Assembly: GCA_045603545.1 (NCBI GenBank)
Contig: JAZUMG010000024.1
Coordinates: 1 to 28,431, forward strand
DNA length: 28,431 nt
Direction of reading: 5' to 3'
Source of the DNA: CAAGNP01 sp045603545
GTDB lineage: Bacteria; Bacteroidota; Bacteroidia; Bacteroidales; UBA932
Both the position numbers and the translations under genes were made by a program. The notes below the pieces were generated by a model that saw only the letters and a program-made list of their open reading frames with translations, was not told where the DNA came from and ran no database searches. This document shows positions 7,667 to 16,498 of this stretch, in pieces (the stretch's first letter is position 1; every line of letters begins with the position of its first letter).

Positions 7667-8326
7667 TTATTGTTTCATTGGCTTAAGTTCAGGAGAGATG
7701 ATAAGGGTTGCACCTGTAGCCTCCTGTACCTGCTCAACAGTAAACTCAGGATGGATCTCTTTAAGAACGATACCCTCTGGGGTAATATCCATAACACCCA
7801 TCTCTGTGATGATCATATTAACCTGACCAGCAGCAGTTAGAGGAAGGTTACATTTCTTAAGGATTTTATGGTTGCCTTTAGCAGTGTGCTCCATAGTAAG
7901 GATAACTTTTCTTGCACCAACCAAAAGGTCCATTGCACCACCCATACCTGGGGCTTTTTTACCAGGGATAATCCAGTTTGCCAAGTCACCGTTCTCATCC
8001 ACCTCAAGAGCACCAAGGAAAGTCACATCCACGTGACCACCTCTGATGAGTGCGAAAGAGTCGCATGAGCTCATAGACCATGCACCAGGGATTGCAGTGA
8101 TGTATCCACCACCTGAATTTACGAAGTTCTTATCCTCTTCACCCTCTTTAGGTGTAGGACCCATACCTACAAGACCGTTTTCTGACTGAAGAATCACAGA
8201 TACACCTTCAGGAAGGAAATCTGGAATCAGGGTTGGAAGGCCAATACCAAGATTCACAACATCACCATCTTTAAGTTCGAGAGCCGCTCTTCTTGCAATG
8301 ACCTCTCTAATTTGATTTTTATCCAT
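7667..8326 (-). CDS. atoA: Butyrate/acetoacetate CoA-transferase, beta subunit
   Basis: This 219-residue family I CoA-transferase B subunit has the catalytic glutamate motif SENGLVGMG (E49, which forms the glutamyl-CoA intermediate). GIGLPTLIPDFLPEG precedes it, and the GGAMDLLVGARKVI block is in the second half. Together with AtoD it should move CoA from butyryl-CoA to acetoacetate, releasing butyrate and regenerating acetoacetyl-CoA. The alpha subunit is encoded at the far 5' end of the operon, over 9 kb away, instead of next door as in many bacteria. It lies eight bases before crt and thirteen after kamE. Confidence 0.92.
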   Translation of the reverse strand: MDKNQIREVIARRAALELKDGDVVNLGIGLPTLIPDFLPEGVSVILQSENGLVGMGPTPKEGEEDKNFVNSGGGYITAIPGAWSMSSCDSFALIRGGHVDVTFLGALEVDENGDLANWIIPGKKAPGMGGAMDLLVGARKVILTMEHTAKGNHKILKKCNLPLTAAGQVNMIITEMGVMDITPEGIVLKEIHPEFTVEQVQEATGATLIISPELKPMKQ

Positions 8327-8339
8327 AGCGATATATTAT

Positions 8340-9128
8340 TTATTTTGCATTTCTTTTAACATACTCCTGAGCCACGAAAGAAGCTACATCGTCAGCATAG
8401 GTGTTTGCACCGAAACCTGCATCATAACCAAGCTCTTTTGCAAGCTCGTGAGAGATACGTGGACCACCACAAACTACTATCATCTTGTCGCGAAGACCCT
8501 CAGCTTCCATAAGCTCGATAAGCTCTGTAAGGTTCTGAATGTGAACATCTTTCTGAGTTACAGTCTGAGAAACAAGGATTGCATCAGCTTTAAGTTCGAT
8601 AGCTTTTGCCAAGAACTCCTCGTTTGGAACCTGGCTACCAAGGTTGTAAGCCTCTACCATGTCGTATCTCTCAAGACCATAGTGACCTGCATAACCCTTC
8701 ATGTTCATGATAGCGTCGATACCTACAGTGTGTGCATCGGTACCTGTACTTGCACCTACAAGAACAAGTTTTCTACCGATATTCTCCTTGATGTAGTCAT
8801 CGCACTCGTGCATATCCATAGTGTTGCTCTCCACCTTAGGCACGTAGATGTTTGAATAATCTACAGTGTGGGTAAGGTTACCATAGCAGTTGAAGAATGT
8901 GAAGCCAGGGGTAAGCTCCTGTGAAAAAGCTACAAGAGGGTTCTCAAAGCCCATTTTCTTCATAAGCAGTTTAGCTGCTTCCTCTGCCTCTGCCCCTTTT
9001 GGAACAGGTAGTGTAAAGCTCACCTGAACTTTACCGTCGTTCATTGTATCGCCGTAAGGCTTAACTTTAGTTAGATCTAGTGTCTGGTCAAAATCTTTTG
9101 CAGACATTGAATATAGTCCACCTGCCAT
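8340..9128 (-). CDS. kamE: Lysine 5,6-aminomutase beta subunit
   Basis: KamE (262 residues) is the B12- and PLP-binding subunit of lysine 5,6-aminomutase. It converts beta-lysine (or D-lysine) to 3,5-diaminohexanoate (or 2,5-diaminohexanoate) by a radical 1,2-amino shift. The cobalamin motif DxHxxG is DAHTVG (131-136), with H133 as the cobalt ligand. K144 in NMKGYAGHYG matches the PLP-binding Lys144 reported for the Clostridium sticklandii subunit. The C-terminal Rossmann domain contains ILVSQTVTQKD and VVCGGPRIS. It starts two bases after kamD ends, which suggests coupled translation of the two subunits. Confidence 0.97.
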   Translation of the reverse strand: MAGGLYSMSAKDFDQTLDLTKVKPYGDTMNDGKVQVSFTLPVPKGAEAEEAAKLLMKKMGFENPLVAFSQELTPGFTFFNCYGNLTHTVDYSNIYVPKVESNTMDMHECDDYIKENIGRKLVLVGASTGTDAHTVGIDAIMNMKGYAGHYGLERYDMVEAYNLGSQVPNEEFLAKAIELKADAILVSQTVTQKDVHIQNLTELIELMEAEGLRDKMIVVCGGPRISHELAKELGYDAGFGANTYADDVASFVAQEYVKRNAK

Positions 9129-9130
9129 GG

Positions 9131-10684
9131 TTATTTTCTCCCTTTCATTAAGTTAATAAATGGATTCATATAGTTGGCACCTTTCTCCACTACGCCGTCA
9201 AGACCTTTACCGCCAACTCTGCTTCTCTTCACATCACCGAAGATACCTTTTTCAAGAGCGTTGAAAAGACCGATTGAAGTCATCTGCTCAAGAAGTGCGA
9301 TTGCATTGTCAAGAACCTCCTGGGCTCTCTTTCTGATGATACCACCCTCTTTGAACTCCATCTCATCACCGATGCTCTTCATATTGTTGAAGATATATTT
9401 TGCATTCTCGATAGACAAGAAACGGTCAGACATGAATGGAGTGTGGATAGCCTCAGTAGGCATACCAAGAAGCTGAAGACCCTGGTTGGTCCAGATACCG
9501 ATCATGTTGAACAGACAGTCCTGAAGGTGACCTCTGAAGATGTTACCGGTCATGAATTTTGTAGGAGGCATGTATTTGAGAGGTGCTTTAGGGAAGATCT
9601 CACGAGCCATCTGTGCCTGTGCCAACTCATAAAGGAAACCATTCTCAAGCATAGGATCCATCTCAAATGCGTGACCAAGACCCATCTGCTCCTCTGGAAG
9701 ACCTGCAAGAAGAGCAAGCTGCTCGTTGATAAGGTCTGAAGCCAATACAGTGTGGGCAGCCTCTACAGCATCAGCGGTGGTCAAGTAGTTATCCTCACCG
9801 GTGTTGATGATAACACCTGCGAAACCGTTGATGATTCTCGACATATACTGGTCGATAAGGGTTCTCTGCATATTGATATCGCGGAATAGGATACCGTAAA
9901 GGGCGTCGTTAAGCATCACGTCAAGACCCTCGAATGCACCCATGATAGCGATCTCAGGCATACATAGACCTGAGCAGTAGTTACATACTCTGATGTATCT
10001 GCCAAGCTCCTCACCCACTTTATCCATAGCCTCACGCATGATCTTGAAGTTGGCCTGGGTAGCATAAGTACCACCGAAACCTTCAGTAGTCACACCGTAA
10101 GGTACATAGTCAAGCAAGCTCTGACCGGTAGTTCTGATCACAGCGATGATATCAGCACCCTGTCTTGCAGCAGCTTCTGCCTGTACTGTATCCTCATAGA
10201 TATTACCGGTAGCTACAATTACATATAGGTAAGGTTTTGGACCTTCACCGATGGTATTGAGATAATTCTCTCTTCTCTCCCTTCTGGCTCTGATTTTGGC
10301 GATGCTGCCATCTACCACAGGCTGAAGGATTTTATCGATCTCTGACTGAGGAGCCACCTCGATTTTGGTAAGATCCAAAGAGCCGGCAGCCACTTTCTCA
10401 GCAACTTCCTGAGGATTCAGCCCTGTATTCACCATAGCATTTGCTATGTAGAACAAAACACCCTCTCCAAGAACACCTTTAGATTTGAGATCATCTACGA
10501 TAACGTTTGGAAGTGGCACCTGATTTTCATCTACGCCATCAATTCCCATAAGTCTACACAATGTACGCTCTACTGCGACAGTTGTTTTAGACTCAACAAA
10601 AGCCTGAACCTCATTTGCAATATCCTTTGCAAGGGACTTTGCATGCTCAACCTTTTTAAAATCTAGTCCTAATTTACTCTGCAT
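9131..10684 (-). CDS. kamD: Lysine 5,6-aminomutase alpha subunit
   Basis: KamD (517 residues, the usual size) is the large TIM-barrel subunit that covers the adenosylcobalamin carried by KamE and binds the substrate. It is recognised by overall sequence, for example YLYVIVATGNIYEDTVQAEA, IIAVIRTTGQSLLDYVPYG, TEGFGGTYATQANFKIMRE and YCSGLCMPEIA. The start (MQSKLGLDF) follows the kamC stop by eleven bases. Order and spacing (kamB, kamC, kamD, kamE) are those of clostridial kam clusters. Inactivation by loss of the adenosyl group is a known problem of this enzyme class, which may explain the two ATPase-like genes just upstream. Confidence 0.97.
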   Translation of the reverse strand: MQSKLGLDFKKVEHAKSLAKDIANEVQAFVESKTTVAVERTLCRLMGIDGVDENQVPLPNVIVDDLKSKGVLGEGVLFYIANAMVNTGLNPQEVAEKVAAGSLDLTKIEVAPQSEIDKILQPVVDGSIAKIRARRERRENYLNTIGEGPKPYLYVIVATGNIYEDTVQAEAAARQGADIIAVIRTTGQSLLDYVPYGVTTEGFGGTYATQANFKIMREAMDKVGEELGRYIRVCNYCSGLCMPEIAIMGAFEGLDVMLNDALYGILFRDINMQRTLIDQYMSRIINGFAGVIINTGEDNYLTTADAVEAAHTVLASDLINEQLALLAGLPEEQMGLGHAFEMDPMLENGFLYELAQAQMAREIFPKAPLKYMPPTKFMTGNIFRGHLQDCLFNMIGIWTNQGLQLLGMPTEAIHTPFMSDRFLSIENAKYIFNNMKSIGDEMEFKEGGIIRKRAQEVLDNAIALLEQMTSIGLFNALEKGIFGDVKRSRVGGKGLDGVVEKGANYMNPFINLMKGRK

Positions 10685-10695
10685 ATAATTGTTTG

Positions 10696-12042
10696 TTAGT
10701 TATTTATATTTCTTTTTGTGCATTCAATCCATTCTGGGTCTATCCCAAGGCTCTGGGCTATCGCAATTGCCTCCTGCGGGACATCTCCACATTGTGTCTG
10801 CTCCAAGGTATAGTCCATCACACCATCTCTCAACCCTTTCACCCTATACCTCTTCACTTTGTCATTACCTATATTATAATGTGTGGTCAACACAAAACCA
10901 CCTTTTACCTTTCCAATCACCTCCAGAAGCCCCTCTACCAGCGCAGTACCCTCTACAGGGTTTGTGGTCCTCGCCGGCTCGTCTATCAACGCCAGAAGCC
11001 CCTTTCCACCCCTGATTTTCTTTATCACAGCATCGATAGCAAGTATCTCCCCTGCAAATGAGGAAACACCCCTAACAATACTCTGCTCATCCCCGATACA
11101 CAGGGCCACCTCCTCTACCAAATTCACCTGACACTCACGCGCCGCAACACCAAATCCGAATTGCGCGAGCAACTGATTGAGTGCAAGCGATTTGAGCACA
11201 ACACTCTTGCCACCCATATTGGCTCCGATAATGGTTACCGGCTCCCTCTCGATAGAGATATCTACCGGCATATACTCCCTTCCCTGCTTCGCAACCACCT
11301 CCTTGACAGCGGGATTGAACATACCGCAGTACGCTGTATCTCCCCCTTCATTGATTTCAGGGAAGCATAGCCCCATCTTTCTCATCTGCGCCGCTTTTGC
11401 AATCAGAATATCGAGGAATGATAGGTTGGACAAAGCCAATTTCAAATCTGCAGCCCTCCCTCTGAGTCTCTGCGACAACTCCATCCTCACCTTAAGTTCA
11501 ATCTCAGCATTGCGCTGCAACAGCACTGCAAGCTCACCCCTCTGCTCATCTGTCATATCATCACCATTGCCCTGCAATGCCCTCATCTCTCTCCTTATCT
11601 CCCTGAGTTCAGGAGAATAAGAATCATAAACATAGAACGAGGGGATATTCAGTCCATCAGGGTCGAGCACCTTCACCACATCTTCCAGCACAGGAAGCTT
11701 CACCGCCTCCAACTCTATCTCCTCAAGCAATGCACGCACCTCTGTCGAGACAATCGCCAGGTATTTGACTTCAAAGAACTCTATATCATCCAGAACTGCC
11801 CCCTCATCCAATCTGCTCAGTGTAGTCTCAATATCCTTGAGACACATCAGCTTCACAGCGATTTTGGAACAATCCTTACTATATACCTCCTTAAGTCTGC
11901 CGTAATAGTCATCTGTCTCCACTTTGGCTGTCATCATAGGGGCCGATAGAAGCATCTTCCTCCCTGATGGTGACATCACCTCCAAAGTCTCATACATATA
12001 CCTTAACCCACAATCTATATCCAGCGCAGACTTAAATGTCAT
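10696..12042 (-). CDS. kamC: KamC, MutS-like ATPase of the lysine operon
   Basis: This 448-residue protein has a C-terminal MutS-type ATPase domain: Walker A GANMGGKS (273-280), signature-like SSFAGEI (327-333), Walker B LLALIDEP (349-356) and a following TTHY switch. The N-terminal half has helical stretches (about 145-200, rich in R/E/L) that could form a lever or coiled coil. The mismatch-binding domain I of real MutS is absent, so DNA repair is unlikely. Its place directly before kamD and its overlap with kamB match the kamB-kamC pair of other lysine fermenters. A role in maintaining or reactivating the B12 aminomutase has been proposed for such genes. Here it is an inference from context. 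Confidence 0.85.
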   Translation of the reverse strand: MTFKSALDIDCGLRYMYETLEVMSPSGRKMLLSAPMMTAKVETDDYYGRLKEVYSKDCSKIAVKLMCLKDIETTLSRLDEGAVLDDIEFFEVKYLAIVSTEVRALLEEIELEAVKLPVLEDVVKVLDPDGLNIPSFYVYDSYSPELREIRREMRALQGNGDDMTDEQRGELAVLLQRNAEIELKVRMELSQRLRGRAADLKLALSNLSFLDILIAKAAQMRKMGLCFPEINEGGDTAYCGMFNPAVKEVVAKQGREYMPVDISIEREPVTIIGANMGGKSVVLKSLALNQLLAQFGFGVAARECQVNLVEEVALCIGDEQSIVRGVSSFAGEILAIDAVIKKIRGGKGLLALIDEPARTTNPVEGTALVEGLLEVIGKVKGGFVLTTHYNIGNDKVKRYRVKGLRDGVMDYTLEQTQCGDVPQEAIAIAQSLGIDPEWIECTKRNINN

Positions 12043-13051
12043 ATTTATTCTTAACTATATCATATACAGGAAGTTTCAATGCCTCCTGAAGTTTTCCACA
12101 TAAAATGTCGCTATCCAGAACATATCCGTTCGGCGCGGTAGGATTCACGCAGACAGCTATAAGCTTGCTCTTCTGCAGAACCATAATCTTGCCACCTCTA
12201 TTACAGAAAATCCTGTAAGCCATCTCGCTTACAAAGATCTTTGTAAAGTCCTTCACCACAAGGGTCACATTTTTGACATTCTTCGAATCTGCTATAAGAT
12301 TCAAAAGCTTGTCTGTCAATGCTCCCACAGTATAGATGATCCTCATACCTTTGGTTATATCCACCTTAAGTGAATTGATGGCCAAAGCGGAGGTCAATCC
12401 GAAGTCGATAATATTATCATCACTATCGACACCCCATACGCCACTCTCAATATCGCATAAAGCATCTCTGGTGCAGTCCTCAAGTTTTGGGAGCCCTATC
12501 ATCTCCACCACAAACTTTGTCTTTTGGACAAGCGTCTGGATATTTGACGAATAGGCTGCTCCTGTCGAGAGTATCATAGCCTTACTGATAGCAGGTGAAG
12601 CTGAACTGAGTCTTGATATTGCACCATCAATTATAGTAAGGTCTATACCGAATTTCTCCATTCCTGCCACCCATCTTCTCAGTGATACACCCGAAGAGGG
12701 TCCTGAGATGAGGGCTTTGCCACCCACAGATACCTTTGCTGTAACAATTCTTCCCAAAGAACTTCTTTCGTTTGTAATCTCCACCAGTTCACTCACGAGC
12801 CTGCGCTCCTTATAATGTGACTCCGCTGTGGAGAAATACATCCCTTCCCTCAAAAAGATCTCAGGTTTCTTGGTCGAAGTCACCTGGTCCTTATTCTCTC
12901 CATCTATACCTATAGAGGTTACCGCTACTCTCTTCTCCTGCAGCGGTAACCTGTACAGGATATAGTTCAAACACTCTGTCTTGCCTACATTCTTCTCCAA
13001 GCCTACGATAGACAAGCTATCATACTTGAGAATCTCATTGATGAAAGGCAT
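12032..13051 (-). CDS. kamB: KamB, P-loop protein of the lysine operon
   Basis: A 339-residue protein with an N-terminal Walker A motif GLEKNVGKT (17-25), followed by a strand-helix pattern typical of a P-loop NTPase (TIIDGAISRLSSASPA near residues 137-152 as a possible Walker B/switch region). I do not recognise a more specific family. The last 11 bases overlap the kamC start, so the two are probably made together and may act as a complex. Conserved placement between kamA and kamD suggests service to the lysine aminomutases, such as cofactor exchange or reactivation. This is not shown by the sequence. Confidence 0.8.
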   Translation of the reverse strand: MPFINEILKYDSLSIVGLEKNVGKTECLNYILYRLPLQEKRVAVTSIGIDGENKDQVTSTKKPEIFLREGMYFSTAESHYKERRLVSELVEITNERSSLGRIVTAKVSVGGKALISGPSSGVSLRRWVAGMEKFGIDLTIIDGAISRLSSASPAISKAMILSTGAAYSSNIQTLVQKTKFVVEMIGLPKLEDCTRDALCDIESGVWGVDSDDNIIDFGLTSALAINSLKVDITKGMRIIYTVGALTDKLLNLIADSKNVKNVTLVVKDFTKIFVSEMAYRIFCNRGGKIMVLQKSKLIAVCVNPTAPNGYVLDSDILCGKLQEALKLPVYDIVKNKYDI

Positions 13052-13068
13052 AGACAGGCTGTTTTATG

Positions 13069-14328
13069 CTATTTCTTAGATCTCTCTTTTCTGCTAAGAA
13101 CAGCTGGCTCAATTGCCATACCTCTACCTTCAAGAAGTGATGATACACCCTCGATAGATTTGGATTTAACCTCCTGGCAATATTTGCAGTTGCACTCTTT
13201 ACGCTCGTAATCAGCTGGCTCGGTATAAGTGGTGATAACACCTTCGAAGTTTCTGAGAACCACTTTACCAGGAGCTTGAGAGATTACATACTGAGGCATA
13301 ACAGGGGTCTTACCACCACCACCTGGAGCATCCACTACGAAAGTAGGAACTGCATAACCTGAAGTATGACCTCTTAGACCTTCGATGATCTCGATACCTT
13401 TAGATACCGGAGTTCTGAAGTGCTCGATACCCATAGACAAGTCGCACTGGTAGATGTAGTAAGGTCTTACTCTCATCTTAACCAACTCGTGAACAAGCTT
13501 CTTCATAGTGTTTACGCAGTCGTTGACACCTCTTAGAAGAACTGTCTGGTTACCTAGAGGAATACCTGCATCAGCAAGTTTGGCACAAGCAGCCATAGAC
13601 TCTTTGGTTACCTCCTGAGGGTGGTTAAAGTGGGTGTTCAACCATACTGGATGGTATTTCTTAAGCATATTTACGAGGTTGTCGGTAATACGCTGAGGAC
13701 ATACCACTGGAGTTCTTGAACCAAGTCTGATGATCTCTACGTGAGGGATAGCTCTAACTCTTGAGATGATGTACTCAAGTCTCTCGTCGCTTACGCAAAG
13801 TGAGTCACCACCTGAAAGAAGAACGTCTCTAACCTGTGGAGTCTTAGCGATATACTCGATAGCTTTGTCGATTCTCTCGATAGCGCTTTCACCATCTTTC
13901 TGACCGGCAAAACGTCTTCTGGTACAGTGACGGCAGTACATAGAGCACATATCGGTGATAAGAAGCAATACTCTGTCTGGATATCTGTGAGTAAGACCAG
14001 GTACTGGAGAGTCCTCATCTTCGTGTAGAGGGTCCAAAAGGTCTGCAGGAGACTGATATGTCTCTTTACCTGTAGGAACAGCCTGTTTTCTTACAGGACA
14101 GTCAGGGTTATTAGGATCGATCAGGCTAATATAATAAGGTGTGATCGCCATTCTTAGGGTCTGAAGAGTCTTTTTAACGCCCTCTTCCTCCTCTGGAGTA
14201 AGAGATACATATTTCTTCAAATCCTCAAGAGTCTCAATTCTGTTTTTTACTTGCCACTCCCAGCTGTTCCATTGCTCGTCAGTCACATTTGGGAATAGTT
14301 CGTAACGTCTTGATTCAGTCATAGTCAA
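13069..14328 (-). CDS. kamA: L-lysine 2,3-aminomutase (radical SAM)
   Basis: KamA (419 residues) opens the pathway by converting L-lysine to L-beta-lysine. The radical-SAM cluster motif CSMYCRHC supplies C128, C132 and C135. PLP is held by K340 in GGGGK. Substrate aspartates D296 (YQCDLS) and D333 (VVDAPGG) align, with a constant offset of three, with Asp293, Asp330 and Lys337 of the Clostridium subterminale enzyme. This points to true lysine mutase activity rather than the EF-P modifying homologue EpmB, which is shorter. The C-terminus has the expected cysteines ECNCKYC, which bind a structural metal in this family. It sits 13 bases after the second kdd gene. Confidence 0.97.
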   Translation of the reverse strand: MTMTESRRYELFPNVTDEQWNSWEWQVKNRIETLEDLKKYVSLTPEEEEGVKKTLQTLRMAITPYYISLIDPNNPDCPVRKQAVPTGKETYQSPADLLDPLHEDEDSPVPGLTHRYPDRVLLLITDMCSMYCRHCTRRRFAGQKDGESAIERIDKAIEYIAKTPQVRDVLLSGGDSLCVSDERLEYIISRVRAIPHVEIIRLGSRTPVVCPQRITDNLVNMLKKYHPVWLNTHFNHPQEVTKESMAACAKLADAGIPLGNQTVLLRGVNDCVNTMKKLVHELVKMRVRPYYIYQCDLSMGIEHFRTPVSKGIEIIEGLRGHTSGYAVPTFVVDAPGGGGKTPVMPQYVISQAPGKVVLRNFEGVITTYTEPADYERKECNCKYCQEVKSKSIEGVSSLLEGRGMAIEPAVLSRKERSKK

Positions 14329-14341
14329 TTATTTAATTTGT

Positions 14342-15382
14342 TTATACATACAGTTTTTCAAAGAGCTCCCTAATATCCTTGGATTCTCTTATGATGTCAA
14401 GTGTCAGGTCAGCGTGCCCCTTGGCGAAGCCGTTACCTACGATAAGGTTTATATCCTTACCTACACCCTCTGCACCAAGTGCAGCTTTTGTGAAACTTGT
14501 AGCCATAGAGAAGAAGTATACACATCCTCTCCCTTTGGTCACAAGAATCGAGGTCATTTCTGTCGAAGGTACATTGACATTGTTGATGGTCACATCACAA
14601 CCTCTGCCTCCAGTAATGGCCATTACCTTATGATATACATCCATTACGTTGGTGGCATCAGCTACTATAACATCTGTAGCAAGCCCCATATCTTTGATTC
14701 TCTGGGCATTTACAGGTGAATATTCCACCACAATCACCTTCCCGTACTGACCAACATTCTTCATGGCCTGATAGCAGCACAGGATTCCCGATTTACCGCC
14801 ACCACCAATTATACACACTATCTCACCTTCGGTAACCAGACGATCCACCTGTGCAGGGGCACCGGCCACATCAAGAGCCGCCAAAGCGAGCTTCTCTGGG
14901 ATGTCGTCCGGTAAAACAGCAAACAAGCCACTTTCAAACAAGATAGCTTGTGCGTCGACATCGACCTGCTCCGAGTCCGGAGATAGATTTTTAATCTCTT
15001 TTATTTTAAGAGGTGTAAGAGAGAGTGACACAAGTGTCGCCACCTTATCTCCTACCTTTATCTTATGGGTATTGGGAAATTTTGGTCCTATCTCCCTTAC
15101 CGTACCGATAAGCATACCACCCGATCCTGTCACTGGATTCTGCATCTTCCCCCTCTCTTCCACGATAGAGAGAATCATCTGCTTCATCTTGTCAGGATCT
15201 GCACCGCATGCATTTTTAATCTGTGTATAGCTGGCTGAATCGATATTAAGGGTCTTGACATCGATGAGGATCTCATTGTCGTAGATCTCCATAGTATTGT
15301 CAAGCTTTAAAGCCGGCTGGGGTAAAGTCCCCGCCGGATTTAAAACTCTGTGTGTCCCGTATCTGCAACCGCCTTTCAACAT
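14342..15382 (-). CDS. kdd: L-erythro-3,5-diaminohexanoate dehydrogenase, second paralogue
   Basis: This 346-residue protein is a full-length paralogue of the gene just upstream, clearly alignable from end to end (YDNEILIDVKTLNIDSAS, LVSLSLTPLKI, ALDVAGAPAQ, YFFSMATSFTKAALGAEG). The family oxidatively deaminates 3,5-diaminohexanoate to 5-amino-3-oxohexanoate. The nucleotide-binding turn is GGGGKSG (about 193-199). The next strand ends VIVVEYSP, with an acidic residue of the kind that usually selects NAD over NADP. It also has MQNPVTGSGGM where the other copy reads HRNRRTGSGGM. It is 16 bases downstream of the first copy, and no inactivating change is visible. Whether both are active is unknown. 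Confidence 0.88.
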   Translation of the reverse strand: MLKGGCRYGTHRVLNPAGTLPQPALKLDNTMEIYDNEILIDVKTLNIDSASYTQIKNACGADPDKMKQMILSIVEERGKMQNPVTGSGGMLIGTVREIGPKFPNTHKIKVGDKVATLVSLSLTPLKIKEIKNLSPDSEQVDVDAQAILFESGLFAVLPDDIPEKLALAALDVAGAPAQVDRLVTEGEIVCIIGGGGKSGILCCYQAMKNVGQYGKVIVVEYSPVNAQRIKDMGLATDVIVADATNVMDVYHKVMAITGGRGCDVTINNVNVPSTEMTSILVTKGRGCVYFFSMATSFTKAALGAEGVGKDINLIVGNGFAKGHADLTLDIIRESKDIRELFEKLYV

Positions 15383-15398
15383 AATGTATTATGCTTGA

Positions 15399-16469
15399 TT
15401 ATGCGTATAGTTCAGTAAAGATTTTTCTGAGCTCCTCACACTCTCTAAGCTCCTGAAGGGTGAATTCAGCGTGACCTTTAGTATAACCGTTACCGATGAT
15501 CATGTTAACGTCTGAACCGATACCTTCAGCACCAAGAGCAGCTTTTGTAAAGCTTGTAGCCATAGAGAAGAAGTAAACTACGCCGTCATCTTTAGTACAA
15601 AGAACAGCAGTCATCTCCTGATCTGGAACGTTTACACAGTTGATGGTAACGTCAGCCATTTTGCCACCTGTAAGGTTTGAAACAAGTTCGTTAACCTGAA
15701 CAGGGGTCATACCGCCGATACTTTCAACTACGTCGCAGAAACCAAGATCTTTGATACGCTGGGTACTTCTCTGAGAGTTAGTCAAACCGATAACTTTACC
15801 AGTTACACCAACACGTTTTTTAGCCTCATAGCAGCAAAGCATACCTGATTTACCACCAGCACCAAGGATAACTACATTCTGGCCATATTGGCAAAGTTTT
15901 GCAGTCTGTGCAGGAGCACCAGCTACGTCAAGAGCTGAAAGGGCAAGTTTCTCTGGAAGGTCAGCAGGAATCTTAGCATAGATACCGCTTTCGAAAAGGA
16001 TAGCTTTACCTTTGATGTCTACCTGGTCAACATCTGGACGGATCTCAATGATCTCATCAATTCTAAGTGGAGTAAGTGACAAAGAAACAAGTGTAGCGAT
16101 ACGGTCACCTTCCTGAAGATCGATTTTGCCTTTAAGAGCGTCACCGATTTTCTCAACTTTACCAAGAAGCATACCACCTGAACCGGTACGACGGTTACGG
16201 TGTTTACCCTGCAATTCAACGTTAAGAAGCATCTCTTTCTTAACCTCTTCCATGATTTGCTCTTCAGTAGCACCCTCACCAGCCTGTTGTTTGGCGTAGT
16301 TGTGGATATCAGTGAAAGAAGCAGAGTCGATATTAAGTGTCTGAACGTCAATCAAGATCTCGTTATCGTAGATCTCGTCCATGTTGTTGTCAATTTTGTT
16401 AGCTGGCTGTGGAAGAACACCAACTGGTTCAATCACGCGGTGAACACCGTATTTGTTACCTTTTTTCAT
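15399..16469 (-). CDS. kdd: L-erythro-3,5-diaminohexanoate dehydrogenase, first paralogue
   Basis: The 356-residue Kdd-family enzyme carries the same blocks as its neighbour, with a roughly 10-residue longer region near 55-95 (EQIMEEVKKEMLLN). The dinucleotide turn is GAGGKSG, followed by a second strand ending VIGLTNSQRS. That strand lacks an acidic residue and has Ser/Asn/Arg, a pattern that often accepts NADP. The RNRRTGSGGM segment differs from RGKMQNPVTGSGGM in the paralogue. It follows kce by 29 bases. The likely reaction is deamination and oxidation of 3,5-diaminohexanoate to 5-amino-3-oxohexanoate plus ammonia. The difference between the copies may reflect cofactor choice or a hetero-oligomer. 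Both are inferences. Confidence 0.9.
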   Translation of the reverse strand: MKKGNKYGVHRVIEPVGVLPQPANKIDNNMDEIYDNEILIDVQTLNIDSASFTDIHNYAKQQAGEGATEEQIMEEVKKEMLLNVELQGKHRNRRTGSGGMLLGKVEKIGDALKGKIDLQEGDRIATLVSLSLTPLRIDEIIEIRPDVDQVDIKGKAILFESGIYAKIPADLPEKLALSALDVAGAPAQTAKLCQYGQNVVILGAGGKSGMLCCYEAKKRVGVTGKVIGLTNSQRSTQRIKDLGFCDVVESIGGMTPVQVNELVSNLTGGKMADVTINCVNVPDQEMTAVLCTKDDGVVYFFSMATSFTKAALGAEGIGSDVNMIIGNGYTKGHAEFTLQELRECEELRKIFTELYA

Positions 16470-16498
16470 TTGGATAAATTATTAAATTTTATTGTTTA

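Noticed and set aside
10696..12042. Calling the MutS-like protein a DNA mismatch repair enzyme
   Set aside because: It lacks the mismatch-recognition domain and is embedded between lysine aminomutase genes.
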